Part shown: positions 52,950 through 64,000 of the stretch, piece after piece
Layout: every line of letters starts with the position of its first letter
How positions within the stretch are numbered: position 1 is the first letter of the stretch
Origin: Cloeon dipterum
Lineage: Eukaryota > Arthropoda > Insecta > Ephemeroptera > Baetidae
DNA: 64,000 nt
NCBI RefSeq assembly: GCF_949628265.1
Contig: NC_088788.1
Location: 30,738,335 to 30,802,334 of the forward strand
Reading direction: 5' to 3'
Notes under the pieces: model-generated
Database searches by the model: none
The model's input: only the letters and a program-made list of their open reading frames with translations
Told to the model about the DNA's origin: nothing
Program-made: the position numbers and the translations under genes

Positions 52950-54782
52950 AAACTCAGTGAAAGACTAGTGAAGTTTTCATCTTATGTTAAAAGGTGAACA
53001 TTTAATTCTAATGAGCTTCAAGCAAGTTTACAAAAAAACCCTTTAAAAATGATTAGATTATGTCTGCATTTCACTACCTACCTGGGCATTCTGATATTAC
53101 TTTTAAAGGTTATGCCATAGTGAAATTTGCTTGAAGTTCTCAAGAAAATAATGAAATTGACTTATTCAGATACATTGTCAAAAGTAGTTGATTCTAAGTT
53201 TCATTGATGAATAAATTATCATTGTTAAAAAAACCTTTTGGGTTTGAGTCTGATAAAAAGAAAGCAATTTCATAAGATTTAATCTTTTCATGCTGGAGAT
53301 TTCGGGAGGGTGTGATAGAGTTGTCATGGAAGTATAGTGCATGTTTTTACAAAAACAAAATTTTGTAGAAATATTATATAATCCTATATGAATAAGTTTT
53401 CACTTCCCATCATCCAAGAATTAAATTACTCGTCATTTTTAAACATGGATCAGCTTTTAGTTCAATTTGGCTTTTTATTATCACTGCATCATTTTATTTC
53501 CGGCCTCTCTGCAGGACAAAAATCTTTTACAAACTAATAAAAATTACAAAATCACCAATTGACTGTAGGAAATACTAGACTATAGTATAGAGTTTAGGCA
53601 CTGGTCTCATAGAAGGAATCGCAGAAATTTTCGTCTGCTCATGACGTTTATGAAAAATTTGGCGGCCGCGCGGTCGTCGATTTTCTCTCAATTTCATTAA
53701 GGCCCATGTTAATTAAAAACCAGCCAGATGGCATTGTTAAGGTTTTCTTCGCATTATCAATACTGGCTGCCCAATGTCGGAGATGGCAAGAGGTGGTTAA
53801 TTAAAGAACGAAATACTCAGCTCAACAGGCTAGGAGGTTCACTCGCCACTTGCACTAATGTCTGGCGTTTCAATCAAAGACCTTGGTGCGGGGGCAAGAT
53901 GGCCACATTGGGCCCAGGCTCCTCTGCGGCCGCTCGAGCCCCATGTTATCCGCTCGGCGGTGTTTTTAGGACCCAGGATGTACTGAATAGAGGTTCTAAA
54001 AAATATAGTACTGAAATTTCTGTTTTGAAAAATTGTATTAAACCAAATGTATTTCTAGGGTTCATCGCATTCTTCGCGGCCCGTCAGTGACCTTTTATGC
54101 GTGAATTATCTACGTAAATTTCATGCTTAGTGATGCCTATACTATAAAAGGTTGAACACAATGAGCACAATCTATCAATCGCTTCTCTCAAATCTTGGGA
54201 GTAAGGAATGAGCGATCAAAGCGCTGTCGCATCATTTCAGTTTATTGTTGTGTGCGCGCTATCAAAAGCGAAGAAAAATGCATTGAATCGATTCAAGAAA
54301 ATGACAGAAGCTCTCCCTCTGATATTACAACAATTGGTAGCTTAACTCGCGAGATTGCGTCCAAAGCTGGTGCTTATTATATTTTGTGATGCAGCAGGGA
54401 AATATTCCCTGGGGAGATGCCCAAGTGTGGAAAGATGGGAGCATAATACAGAGAAACGATAATAAACACTATGAAAAAAGTGAAACAGGTTTTTTGTTGG
54501 CAGCGGGAGGGCCACGAAAGAGAAGCACGCACAAAAAGCGAGCGGAGAGCGAAGAAAAGAATGAGCAGAGGAGACCGCGACTGGTCCACGGACAGGCAAG
54601 GGAAGGGAGGCCAAGCTCAGATTATACCTGGCCGCAAGGTGAAGGAGAGGTGCCTGCCTGCCTGCGCATTCCTCAGTTTAAGCGAGAGAAAGATCAGAGA
54701 CGAAACAAACCAGCGCGCGCGTGTGAGTGTGTGTGTCCAAAATGGAGTGGTCCCGTCGGACAGCCAGCGAGCGTCCGAAGGC
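52950..54782 (+). other. TIMM13 3' flank and putative promoter of a rightward gene
   Basis: TIMM13 3' UTR to about 53.23 kb (AATAAA at 53,210-53,215), then AT-rich DNA. CpG-rich DNA begins at about 53.65 kb. A TATA-like site lies at 54,143. A weak candidate short exon (53,899-53,959) is discussed in findings. Confidence 0.5.
54143..54177 (+). promoter_or_regulatory. Candidate core promoter: TATAAAAG with Inr-like TCAATC
   Basis: TATAAAAG at 54,143-54,150 and an initiator-like TCAATC with its A at 54,177 are 34 bp apart, close to the usual TATA-to-start spacing. It would place a 5' UTR of about 600 nt before the candidate first coding exon at 54,783. Confidence 0.35.
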
Positions 54783-54996
54783 ATGCACCAGCTAGTGAGT
54801 GTAGTGAGGGAGCCGGGGGCACGCGACCCCTCGTCGCTGCCCCCCGCCCTGCCCCCGAGGCCCCCACCGAGACCGGTGGGCATGGGCACCGTGGCTCTGC
54901 TGCACATCGAGCCGACTGTGACCGTAGTTACCACTTCGCCACCCACTCCCGGACATTACGAACCGGCTCCAGACCATGTCCATCAAAGCCCTGACG
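54783..54996 (+). CDS. Candidate alternative first coding exon A, unknown gene
   Basis: ATG at 54,783 opens 71 codons plus one base, ending at a good donor (GACG/GTAAGA). The peptide is Pro-rich and low-complexity at first (SSLPPALPPRPPPRP), then VGMGTVALLHIEPTVTVV and GHYEPAPDHVHQSPD. GC at third positions is high in this frame. It ends in phase 1, the same as candidate exon B at 59.3 kb, so both could splice to one shared downstream exon outside the window. I do not recognise the protein. Two other frames are also open here, so the coding frame is an inference. Confidence 0.45.
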
Positions 54997-57900
54997 GTAA
55001 GAGACGCAGTTCAGTCGCTGCTTTTTACAAATCGTTCGTCCTGACCCGTACAGCCACGCTCACGAAAAATAGTTGCCTCCGGCTAGCAAAATTGGAGCAT
55101 AATGAAAATGATAAGGGAATTTTGATTCCAAACACAGATAAGCTGAAATTAGTTCGAGACGCGATGATTTCCAATGTGAATTAACTGTTTAAAAAAATTA
55201 GCAAAGAATATAACGATAGAAATAGCCAATATGTTAATTATTTCTGAATAAATTTGAAGCCAAAAATACCTCTGCTGCGTTTTTGGAACCGAATTCACCT
55301 AAAAGACAGAAATTGGAACAGTGAATTTATTTCCTTGCTGTGCATCGGAAGCAGATATAGCTTCCAAATTATTTTATAAGTCGTTAGTCGTTACATTTCA
55401 AATAGACTTAAAAGCCTTTTTTGCCTAATATGTTCGTATATCGTAAAAGGTTTTGCCTCCACCTAAAAAGGGTTGACGTGCTTCCAGAATAATATAATCT
55501 TTTAGTGTTAATTTATTATTGGGCCACTATTATTTGCAATTTTTTAATGTTATTTGATGCATGAAATTAAATAAATAAAATATAGTTGACAGAATATAAA
55601 TTTTTATTAAATCCGTTTTTTGCATTTATATTTCATTTTACATCATAAATAATATATTGGGACAAACAATTTTAGCTATTTTTTTATTTTCAATGCGTAA
55701 AAACATTAAAAATTGATCCGTATTTTTAGAATGATTTTATCAATGACTTTTATTGACCTTTATAAATTATGTCGCACAAGTATAGTTATAAAAAATACAC
55801 ATCTTGCTAAGGTAAAGTCCACGGCTTCTCGCAACTTGATCAGCCCAATTTACAAGAAATAGACATACAAACGGAACGTTGAATCGAATATGATCTTGTT
55901 TCATCTCATATTTCACCAACTCATAGAAAGAAAAGAAAGCTCTAGCCTCCTTATTCACGCCTACCCATCATCATATCATCGATATCATAGATATGGAATA
56001 GAGAGCATCGATCCTGCAGCCTTGCAGCCAGTTAAAGACAAGACATTCAGCCATTGGTCTTTGGTGTTTGTGCCATTAACCCGAGAAGTGAACGTTTATA
56101 GCGCATTATTCAAAGTTTGAGCGCGGAGCTAGGATAGAATGTGTGTGACCTACATTACCACATCTCGACGCGATGTGTTTTCACAATAGGAAGGATTTTT
56201 GAAAGGCAATAATATGCGATCGTGGGCGTAGAGAAGATTTTAATTGCTGGCTGCTGAGTTGTGAGGTTTTTTTTTGCTTGCCAGATTTAACGTTTTAAAA
56301 CAAAAATTAAATATTTCCACATTCAGACCGCTCTGTAGATTCTTCAAATTGACTTAACTGAATTAAAAGTTATCAAAAAATTATTAAAAAGGTTAAATTA
56401 TTTTCGGTGTAAACTTGAGAAGAAAACGAGTTTTATAGACTGACAAAAATAAAATTGTATCTCGCCTTTTATTACGAGCAAAAGAGGAAATGAAAAAATA
56501 ACTCTTGGGCCCTGTCCCTACAGTAGTTCCCTAAGTGTAGACAAGCCTCCCTGCAACCGCCCATTAGCAAAGAAACGTCAGCATTAAATTAAAGGGAACA
56601 GACTGAAATCATATCTTTCACATCTACTTCGTACGTTAAAGCGCCTTGAAAAAGAAGGGAAACTGTGCCGCTGAGCAGTTGGTTAGGGCGGGTGGCATAA
56701 TTATCATTCTGCATCTCGCCGAGATTAAGATCGGTGCGTGCTGGCGGCACAGCGTCTGTTGGGGATGTATAGCGTCGATCACCACCTCTACTTACACAAT
56801 TACCAGAATCTGCATCATTATGGTAAAAAGCGAGGTGTATTCAATTTGGACCATGACATAAATTTGTCTTCAAGAGCTAGCTACTTTGAAATTTTCTAGA
56901 TTAATATAGGGCCCGTTATGTCTTTTAAGTCGTTCCATAAGGAAATTCCGTGTGATGGGCTAATAAAATGGTCCAATACCTCCAGGATTTAATTTTTTTA
57001 AAAACCGTACATGTTTCATAGTTGGCTTATTCCAATGAATATCCTTAATGATACCTTCCTTCGTTAAAATAAATATAGAATATGGACGCCCACCTTTTAA
57101 AAAATGTCAGCGACGCGGGGCAGGGGCCGCCGAATTGGTGCAATCGGCCCTGCCGGCGCGCCTTCTCTCTATCACGAGGTCGGAGCCTGTTCTTCTAGCC
57201 ATGGTAGACTTAAAAGGGTGCAGGGTGGACAAGAAGGGAAAATGCCCGGTTACTATACCATACCAGCGTTTATTGTTGATAGCGGCTACAGTACACAGCG
57301 TGGCTACCCAGAGGGACGAGCGGGGGAGCGAGAGAGCTAACCTCGTGCTCGCGTGCCGTCAGAGGAGAGCGAATGTGTGTGTGTGTGAGCAGGTCGTGTG
57401 CTCGCGAGAGGGAGGCTCTTGCGTTGCCTTTATTGATACCTGAGTTTCTCCCTCCGCTCTCCCCTGTGGGCGCCCGAACGTTCACGTCATTACATATTGG
57501 TGCACAACAATTATTAATGCGATCGTGATATCGTCAGGTAAAACCCTGACAAAAAATAGTAGCTTATATTCTTGTCATTTATTTCCGTGTACCGTATGAA
57601 AATCATTGGTGTATAACTCTCCATTCACGCATTCAATAAAGCGTTCTTTACTCGAAATAAATCTGAATTGTATACCTAAGACCGTATTCGATTTTGGTCA
57701 ATTAAGCACGGATAATACATAAATATGTTTTCAAAGTATCATATGAAATCAAATGCATTATTTATTTTCAACAAAAGCTCCTTTTGAACTGATAATGGAA
57801 GCTGCGATGCGAGTCTGCAGGAATGTTGCATGGATGAAGGGTTCGAATAAAGACAGGGAGCTCTCTTATATAGGGGAGATGAACATTCCGAGATAAGGGC

Positions 57901-59298
57901 TACAATTATTAAACAACTTGAATTGGAACTCCACCGACTGCTCAATCCTAAAGAATGTGATTTTGATTTGTGTTTGAATCAAATAACACGCAGAGAGCAA
58001 GTTGAGTGCATATGTTAAAACTAATTTTTTTTTAAATCCAATTTCATTAGAAGTTCTTCATGTTGAGAATATATGTTGGATATTAGTTATATATATATAT
58101 ATATATATATAAAATTCCAAGCTATTATAATTATAGCGCTATTAAAAGAGGCTCAAAAGGTAGAAGAACAAAAACATTGGAATCGGAGAAGGGATGAAAA
58201 ACTAATAAATCATAAGAGATGTCGTCCGCAGGTCATGTGGTCCATTCTGAAATGGAGTTGGGAGTTAGTCTATGGGGAAGCCACGCAGTGCGATTAAGAC
58301 TTACTAGGAGAGAACACAACCACCAGAGGGCTATCAATTTTCTTCTCTATTATTTCAAAATCTAGTTTACTCTCTTGTGTAGGAATTGAATTGTGCCTGG
58401 TCATAAATTTCCCGATCTTGGATTTACTCATATAAACTATATTAGCTAATTCCTTTAGCGGTACCCTTTTTAGTTCGCGTATTCATTCATGTCAAAATAA
58501 ATAACTGCCGATGGAGTGTAATAGGAAAAAAGGTGTCTATGTGGATAGAACAGGACCTAGGAAAAACAATGCACAAAACTAAAGAATTGCAGATACTGCG
58601 GTGAGCACTTCACTAAATGACAAATAAAAATGTTAGATTTATTGCCTTCGGTTGTTCTTCTCGTAAAATGAAGATAAAAATTACTTCAATTCACTTGAAT
58701 CTTAATATGCCACAACTCAAATGAGTATGAAGAGATGGCTTAGATTTATCCTGGAGAAAACGCTCTAGCTAACAATGTTTCCTCACATTTCCCAGCATGT
58801 CACATAAATTTTTATCGCTCTCGCGGTGCGAAAGGCATTGTCAAAGGTGAATTTATGGTGCTTGCTTGATGCAGCCTGGCCCTTCCGGCCGAGCGAAAAC
58901 CGTGACAGAAGAAAGAGTTACCGCAGCAAAAAGGCGAAACCTCGGCGTTCAGCAGTTCACGTTGCAAGGAACCCTTTTCTTGGAAGAAAATAACGGTGCG
59001 CTGGGCGAGCGGGCGGCCGGGCGCGTGCGGTTTGGCCGGCCGTGCCGCAAGATCAAAATGCAGAGGGTACAAAGGCCTGATTTGCCGACACCAGCAGCAG
59101 ACCTCTGTCGGCCGGCTCGTCAACAAAGTTGCCCGAGGGCGAGTGCGCACAGGCAGCGCCGAGTCGCTCGCACCCTCGGCAAGAGGGGTTGCTGCGGGAA
59201 GGCGCGCGCCGTTCGTTCTCCACTCGAACAGTCACAATTTGCGTCTCGCTGCAAGAACAGCAGCCTGCCTGTCGTCGACGGGTGTTGCATGCGGCGCG
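54997..59298 (+). other. Probable first intron between candidate exons A and B
   Basis: Mostly AT-rich, with a CpG-richer island at about 57.1-57.5 kb and a (TA)n run at 58,088-58,111. No further exon with convincing splice sites was found. Confidence 0.4.
58088..58111. repeat. (TA)n microsatellite
   Basis: About 12 TA units in intergenic or intronic DNA. Confidence 0.9.
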
Positions 59299-59413
59299 AT
59301 GATGATGCAAAGCATACCCTTCATGCAGGTGCTCGAGTACAGGGTGCCCAGCGGGATGCACCCTCTGGTCGAGGACCCGTCGCTGCAGCACCTCCATCAA
59401 CTGGCAGCAGCAG
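59299..59413 (+). CDS. Candidate alternative first coding exon B, unknown gene
   Basis: ATG at 59,299 (three consecutive ATG codons) opens 38 codons plus one base up to the donor GCAGCAG/GTACAC. The peptide begins MMMQSIPFMQVLEYRVPSG and ends in a His/Leu/Ala-rich stretch. It lies in a CpG-rich island (about 58.85-59.45 kb) typical of a promoter. Phase 1 at the donor equals that of exon A. An overlapping + frame is open upstream but lacks a comparable start. The product is not recognised. Confidence 0.45.
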
Positions 59414-62400
59414 GTACACACATCATTGGAATTTGCACAAACACACACAGCACCGCTCGCTCACTCGCTTCGTTTGATGATCGATATTTTTATTGTTTGT
59501 GACACGCAACGGTAATCGCTCTTGATGGGATTGGGTCGAGGCTCGGTTCACTGCGAATAATTCATCGCGCGCGCGTCGAGAGAGAGAGAGAATTTTTGTG
59601 ATAAGTTAGTCCATCGGACACCCGTCTCTGTAAATGTGTTTGCACGCGCGCCAATTGATGGCCTGCAATTAGTTTTGATTAATTGATCCGATGGAGCCGC
59701 GCCACCGCTGTCTAATTGATGTTGACACTCAGAATTCCGATCCAACCGATTTCAATTTTAGCCAATGTGACGCTTTTTACCGCGAGCGCGTCGATCATTG
59801 TTTTTATTCGCGCACTCTGCTCAATTTCGGCGGCGCGTAGTGCGCGATGTGCATAATTGCGGTTCGCGTTACAATTAGCTGGCGTATTATTTCACCGCAA
59901 CGACCTGCCTGTAAAATTTAATTGGCCTAATTGATTCGCCGCGCCTAACAAGGAGAGAGTGCCGACCGAAACGCCAACCGCAGATTACTTAAGTGAGTTA
60001 ATTAATTGACTCTAATTGGGAGCACCATTTAAAACAACACGCGGTCCCTACGGGCAGATGACGATGCTGTAGCGGCGCATTAACTAAATTTGATTCGCCC
60101 TATGATGCTCATGCATTAGATACACATATAAATTCAGATCAAAATTCGGAAAAATAACAGGTTTAACAGGATATCCAGAAAAAATGTAACAAATATTCAT
60201 ATTTTGTATTATTAAAAAGGAAGATTAAAATGAGATATGCTAAAAATAAACAGTGTGTTCCTTTTTACGTCGTAAAAATTGAATGTCTAATAATGGTTGT
60301 GAAAGATTACCTTTTCCTTTGGCCTGCTGCTTTTCTTTTTATTGTATTAAAACGATGTTTAGGAATAGTACAATTTAAGTTGGATGGTGCAATTTTTAAG
60401 ACGATGATATTATCAAAAGTACAGTTATTTTTTTCATCAATATATAGACCTAGAGTTTTTGAGTACTTCTTATTTTGAGTAACTTTTGCGGTCTCATTCT
60501 TGGAATATCTAAGTACTTAAAGTAAATTAAAATTTCGCTTTGAAATAAAAACAAATTGACTGTCAAAATCTACTGTGCTGTTGAAAATTTCTTTATATTT
60601 CGCACCAGTTCTGGTTTTTTAACGCTTTGTGTCTTTATCTTCTGACTTTTATTTGCATTTGAAGTTTTATCAAAATTCTCTAATTACTAATAAAAGTTAA
60701 AATAGGTGTATGCTTGTGGGGTAAAATGAAGATGTACATTTATTGCAAAGATAAATATCGCCATATCGCAAAGATGTTTGTTTCGTTGCAGAGGCATTAA
60801 ATTGACAAGAAAATATCAGATAAGAACACAGAACAGGCAATCTAAAGTCAAACTGACAGCTGAGTCGAAGGAAGCATACTAACAACTGCTACACTGTCAA
60901 AGCCTTGCCGCAGATGACTTTTCAGAGGAAATGTCAAAAGTATTCAGTGTAGCAATCTTTAAGTGCAGGTGCGGTGCTCGAAGCTCATTCCAAGGTTTGT
61001 TGACCTTTTTACAATCTGAAAAAGGTATTGTAGATGTTTTCAATCGACCTTTTTTACGTTAAAATGGAAGTTTCATGTGTTAGTTGTTGAGTAAAGACTG
61101 GAGGGGTTTGGCTTATTTCTTCAACACAGCTCTTTTTCCACCGTTCCCTGCGTCTGTTTATTTCGCAGAAAGGAGCAGCTCTTATGTCGGTGATGCTTAA
61201 ATAGTTTACCTTAGTTAAACAAAGTTGGCACCGGCTGATTAGCAAAGCCTTGTCTTCTCGGGCGGTGTATTAAATTTAAGCAAACTTACACGGCGCGTGG
61301 TGATGATGTTTTGCTCTTGCTGCAGCCTGCCGCGGCGTGCGCAATTTGCACATTTGCCGCACGCAGCCAAATTTTTGGCCCAAATCTAATTTGCCGCGGA
61401 GCAGGTCGCTGCTCTCTGCTCGCGTGCGCTCCGGCTTGATGATTTGCAAACAAAACGCGCGGAGCTTTGCATGTGTATTAATTCATCATCCCCGGGCCGG
61501 GCGGGTATTCAGTGTCAGCGGCACACTTCATCATAATAGCGAAGACAAATGGTTCTAATTTGTATTCGGCGCGCACAATCCGTATTACTCGTCGTCGTCG
61601 TGCGTGTGAGTGCTATTTGTGCACAAACACGCGCTGTTCACGAGAGAGCGAGCGAGCGAGCGGTTGCTTGCTCGGCGGCACGGCAAAAATTGTTGCCACC
61701 GTCGTCGTAGTCGTCGCCGTCGTGATTGCCCGCGCTGAATAGGAACATTGAATTAATCACGCCGGGAAACTCTCGCAGAATCAGTCTGAGAATGGTAGAA
61801 AAGATTACTCAACGCCTGAGCGTAATTAAATTCTCGCTCTCATTTCTCGTCTTGATCGAAAAGTAATATATTTCCGCAGCTGGGCTTTTGATCGCCAGCA
61901 TTTTTGCTCGGCGCCGGCATTCGTAATTTAATTTATGGAAAATTCATCACGAGCAGCAGAGCTGCGGCTCGCCCGCCAGCCCGCTCGCAGGGCTTTTCTT
62001 CCTTTTGCAACAAAGTTTTCCCTTGTAACTTTTTTCCTTTCTCATTCATTTTCTGTACAGCAGTCGCGCTGCCCCGCAGGGAGTTAAGTCGGGCTTATTT
62101 GGGCTTCCGCGTTACTCTCTTTTGCCTGCCCGGAATTATTAGTGATTGGTGGGCCAACTTTCGTCTCGCCTCCGACTTGGCTGCTGGGAATCATGTGCAG
62201 GCACAAGGCCCTCCGGCTGGAATTGTCCTGTCAGACTCTGCGCGAGAAAAGTGAAAACACAAATTGCTCAGTTTAATAGCTTTTTATGTACACCCCAGAT
62301 GGAAAAGTCGAGAGCAGCGTGCCGTTTAAAGATAGACGGAGGAATTTCTCACGATATCCTCCCAAAATGCGTGTTCTTTTAAATTACGGCAGCGGCAGCA

Positions 62401-64000
62401 GCGGGTCGAATAACACGCATTCCATGTCAGTGGCAGACAACCCTGCTTTGAGCTCGTGAACGCGCGCTCGTCTCGTATTCCAGCAAGCCGTCTAAATTAA
62501 AATGCTCCCTTTTCCGCTCTGCTGTGGACGTGAAATCTGCAAACAAATATAAAAAATGAGTGACGCTGGCTCGCTTCTGTGAAATGCCACACGCGAGAGC
62601 CTGCAATATTTCAACTTTTTCATCTGGGACAAAAAGTGGGAAAATCCGCTGGCGGAGATTTCTTATTTCAATATTCCATTTTGCGAACGAAAATCCCATC
62701 AAAAAAGAGCTGGCAGGAAGACTCAATTTGGGCGTGCTGTGCGCACACGTTCGTTCATATACATGGAAGCGGCGCCCGCTTACTCGCTTGTTATGCGAAA
62801 ACGTGCCTGCGAAAAGCGTCAAAACATTAGGGCCGGCCGGCATTATTTTCGCCAACGAGCCTAGCTAGCATACCCTGGACGCCGACCCAATTTTATTTTT
62901 TCATCAGCACTAATTGCGAATTAAGTCGTAAATACATCCACACATGTTTGCAGCTCACACGCTCCTGGACCTGAACATTTTCATCTGGCAATGGCGTGAA
63001 AAATATTGTGAAAAATTGCGTTTAGAGTAGAAAAACCCATCTGTCGCGAGTTCTGGAACAAAATTTTTCACATGAATTACAATTTGCTTCTTTCCATATT
63101 CTTTTCAGCAGCAGTAAAAATGTATGTCTGTTTTCCATGTTATTCACAATCACGTCAAAAACTTCTCATTGAATTGATCAAAATGAAAAACTCCCGGGGA
63201 CTGCAGGCATAACGTGACCCTTTCCGAGAATTTGCATGTCTTGGAAAATTGAAACTTGACAGACATAAAAGGCTCAATTTTTCACGGGCGTGAGCAGGAA
63301 ACGAGCCTTCCGCGCTCTTTCATTTCTCCTGCTCCTGTTCCTCTGCTGGGGAAATTTTAATTCCATTTATCTCACGCGCGGCGTGTCGTGTGCCGTGCAC
63401 ACAGCCGAAAGTTAATTACCAGCGTGAATAAATGTTGTGCCCAAGGACGCACTTTCTTTATCTCTCTTTTTTCTGTCTCTCCACTCACGCGGGGGCGAGG
63501 TGGTCAGAATAAACACCATCGGCGCAGACCGGCGCGCGCGGTTATTGTGCTGAAGGTCCCATCTCTCACTCCCAACACTTGAACATGACTTTGCGATCAA
63601 TAATTCCTCTCTCGCTCTTCTCCCCTTGTCTAAACTTACTTTTCCTCGGGAAAGCAGTCGTCGTCGTCGCTGCCGGCTCTCTCTGTTCCGCAGCACAAAC
63701 ACACACATTCATACGAAACACGGCATACACACGTGAATGTGTACGGGGTGTAATAATGCCTGCCGCTTCCCCCGACCAGCCAGCCAGCCTCCCGGGACAT
63801 TGGAGGGCAAACACCCCACTTGAAAAATTATACCGAAATACCACGGCCGTGCAAATACAAACAATGGTGTCTCTCGCACACCGGGCTGGCTGACACACGC
63901 CGACTTTTGCGGCTAGGTGTACATTCCAATTTAAGGCTGGCGGTCGTAAACTTGCAAGTTTTACACGTACTCCCAGGCAATTCGGGCACACTGTACTTAT
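59414..64000 (+). other. Non-coding region, likely long intron with CpG-rich patches
   Basis: A (GA)n run at 59,579-59,592. CpG-richer segments at 59.5-60.1, 61.3-62.5 and 63.3-63.9 kb alternate with AT-rich DNA. No exon was recognised. The GC-rich patches resemble regulatory DNA around developmental genes. Confidence 0.4.

Noticed and set aside
54386-54994. 202-codon ORF overlapping candidate exon A in another frame
   Set aside because: Its product is Arg/Lys/Gly-rich low-complexity sequence and it stops within a few bases of the donor; the frame starting at 54,783 has better codon bias and phase agreement with exon B.

Overview
The window is nuclear DNA of an animal, almost certainly an arthropod and most likely an insect. 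Its genes are split by short introns (mode about 55-65 nt, GT-AG), intergenic DNA is AT-rich, and promoters are GC/CpG-rich. The gene set is insect-like: a Patj/MPDZ-type multi-PDZ scaffold, a wishful-thinking-type BMP type II receptor and a Ras85D-type Ras. An intact-looking MSH5 argues against Drosophila, whose lineage lost MSH4 and MSH5. I cannot name the species or order.

Layout. 1-11.6 kb: no recognisable exons; it holds a (CT)71 microsatellite and a CpG-rich block with two CRE palindromes. 11.63-17.33 kb (+): 3' end of a Patj/INADL/MPDZ-like gene with four PDZ domains and two alternative 3' terminal exons. 18.68-22.82 kb (-): MSH5, about 20 coding exons, convergent with the PDZ gene. 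24.05-26.36 kb (+): a complete 190-residue Ras in six coding exons, divergent from MSH5 across a CpG-rich interval with two tandem CREs. 31.55-46.73 kb (-): wit, 14 coding exons, about 870 residues, with a 10.4-kb intron carrying a 2.0-kb long-inverted-repeat (foldback) element and a later intron carrying a 261-bp MITE-like element. 47.80-51.49 kb (-): YME1L, the mitochondrial i-AAA protease, 14 coding exons. 51.80-52.95 kb (+): TIMM13, three coding exons, head-to-head with YME1L with 311 bp between start codons. 53-64 kb: no homologous gene recognised, but two or three phase-compatible candidate first coding exons on the + strand suggest the start of a long gene that continues beyond the window.

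How the genes relate. Ras is a membrane-anchored signalling GTPase. Wit is a BMP type II receptor kinase. The PDZ protein is a polarity/junction scaffold. MSH5 acts in meiotic crossover formation. YME1L and TIMM13 both act at the mitochondrial inner membrane/intermembrane space, and in yeast Yme1 degrades unassembled small Tim proteins, so their shared divergent promoter is functionally suggestive. The most notable non-genic signals are the foldback element carrying triple nuclear-receptor half-sites in each arm, the tandem CREs in the Ras/MSH5 promoter, and the alternative first exons on the right. Exon ends were placed by reading splice sites and checking phase by hand. One MSH5 junction (exons 10-11) and one YME1L intron remain unresolved.
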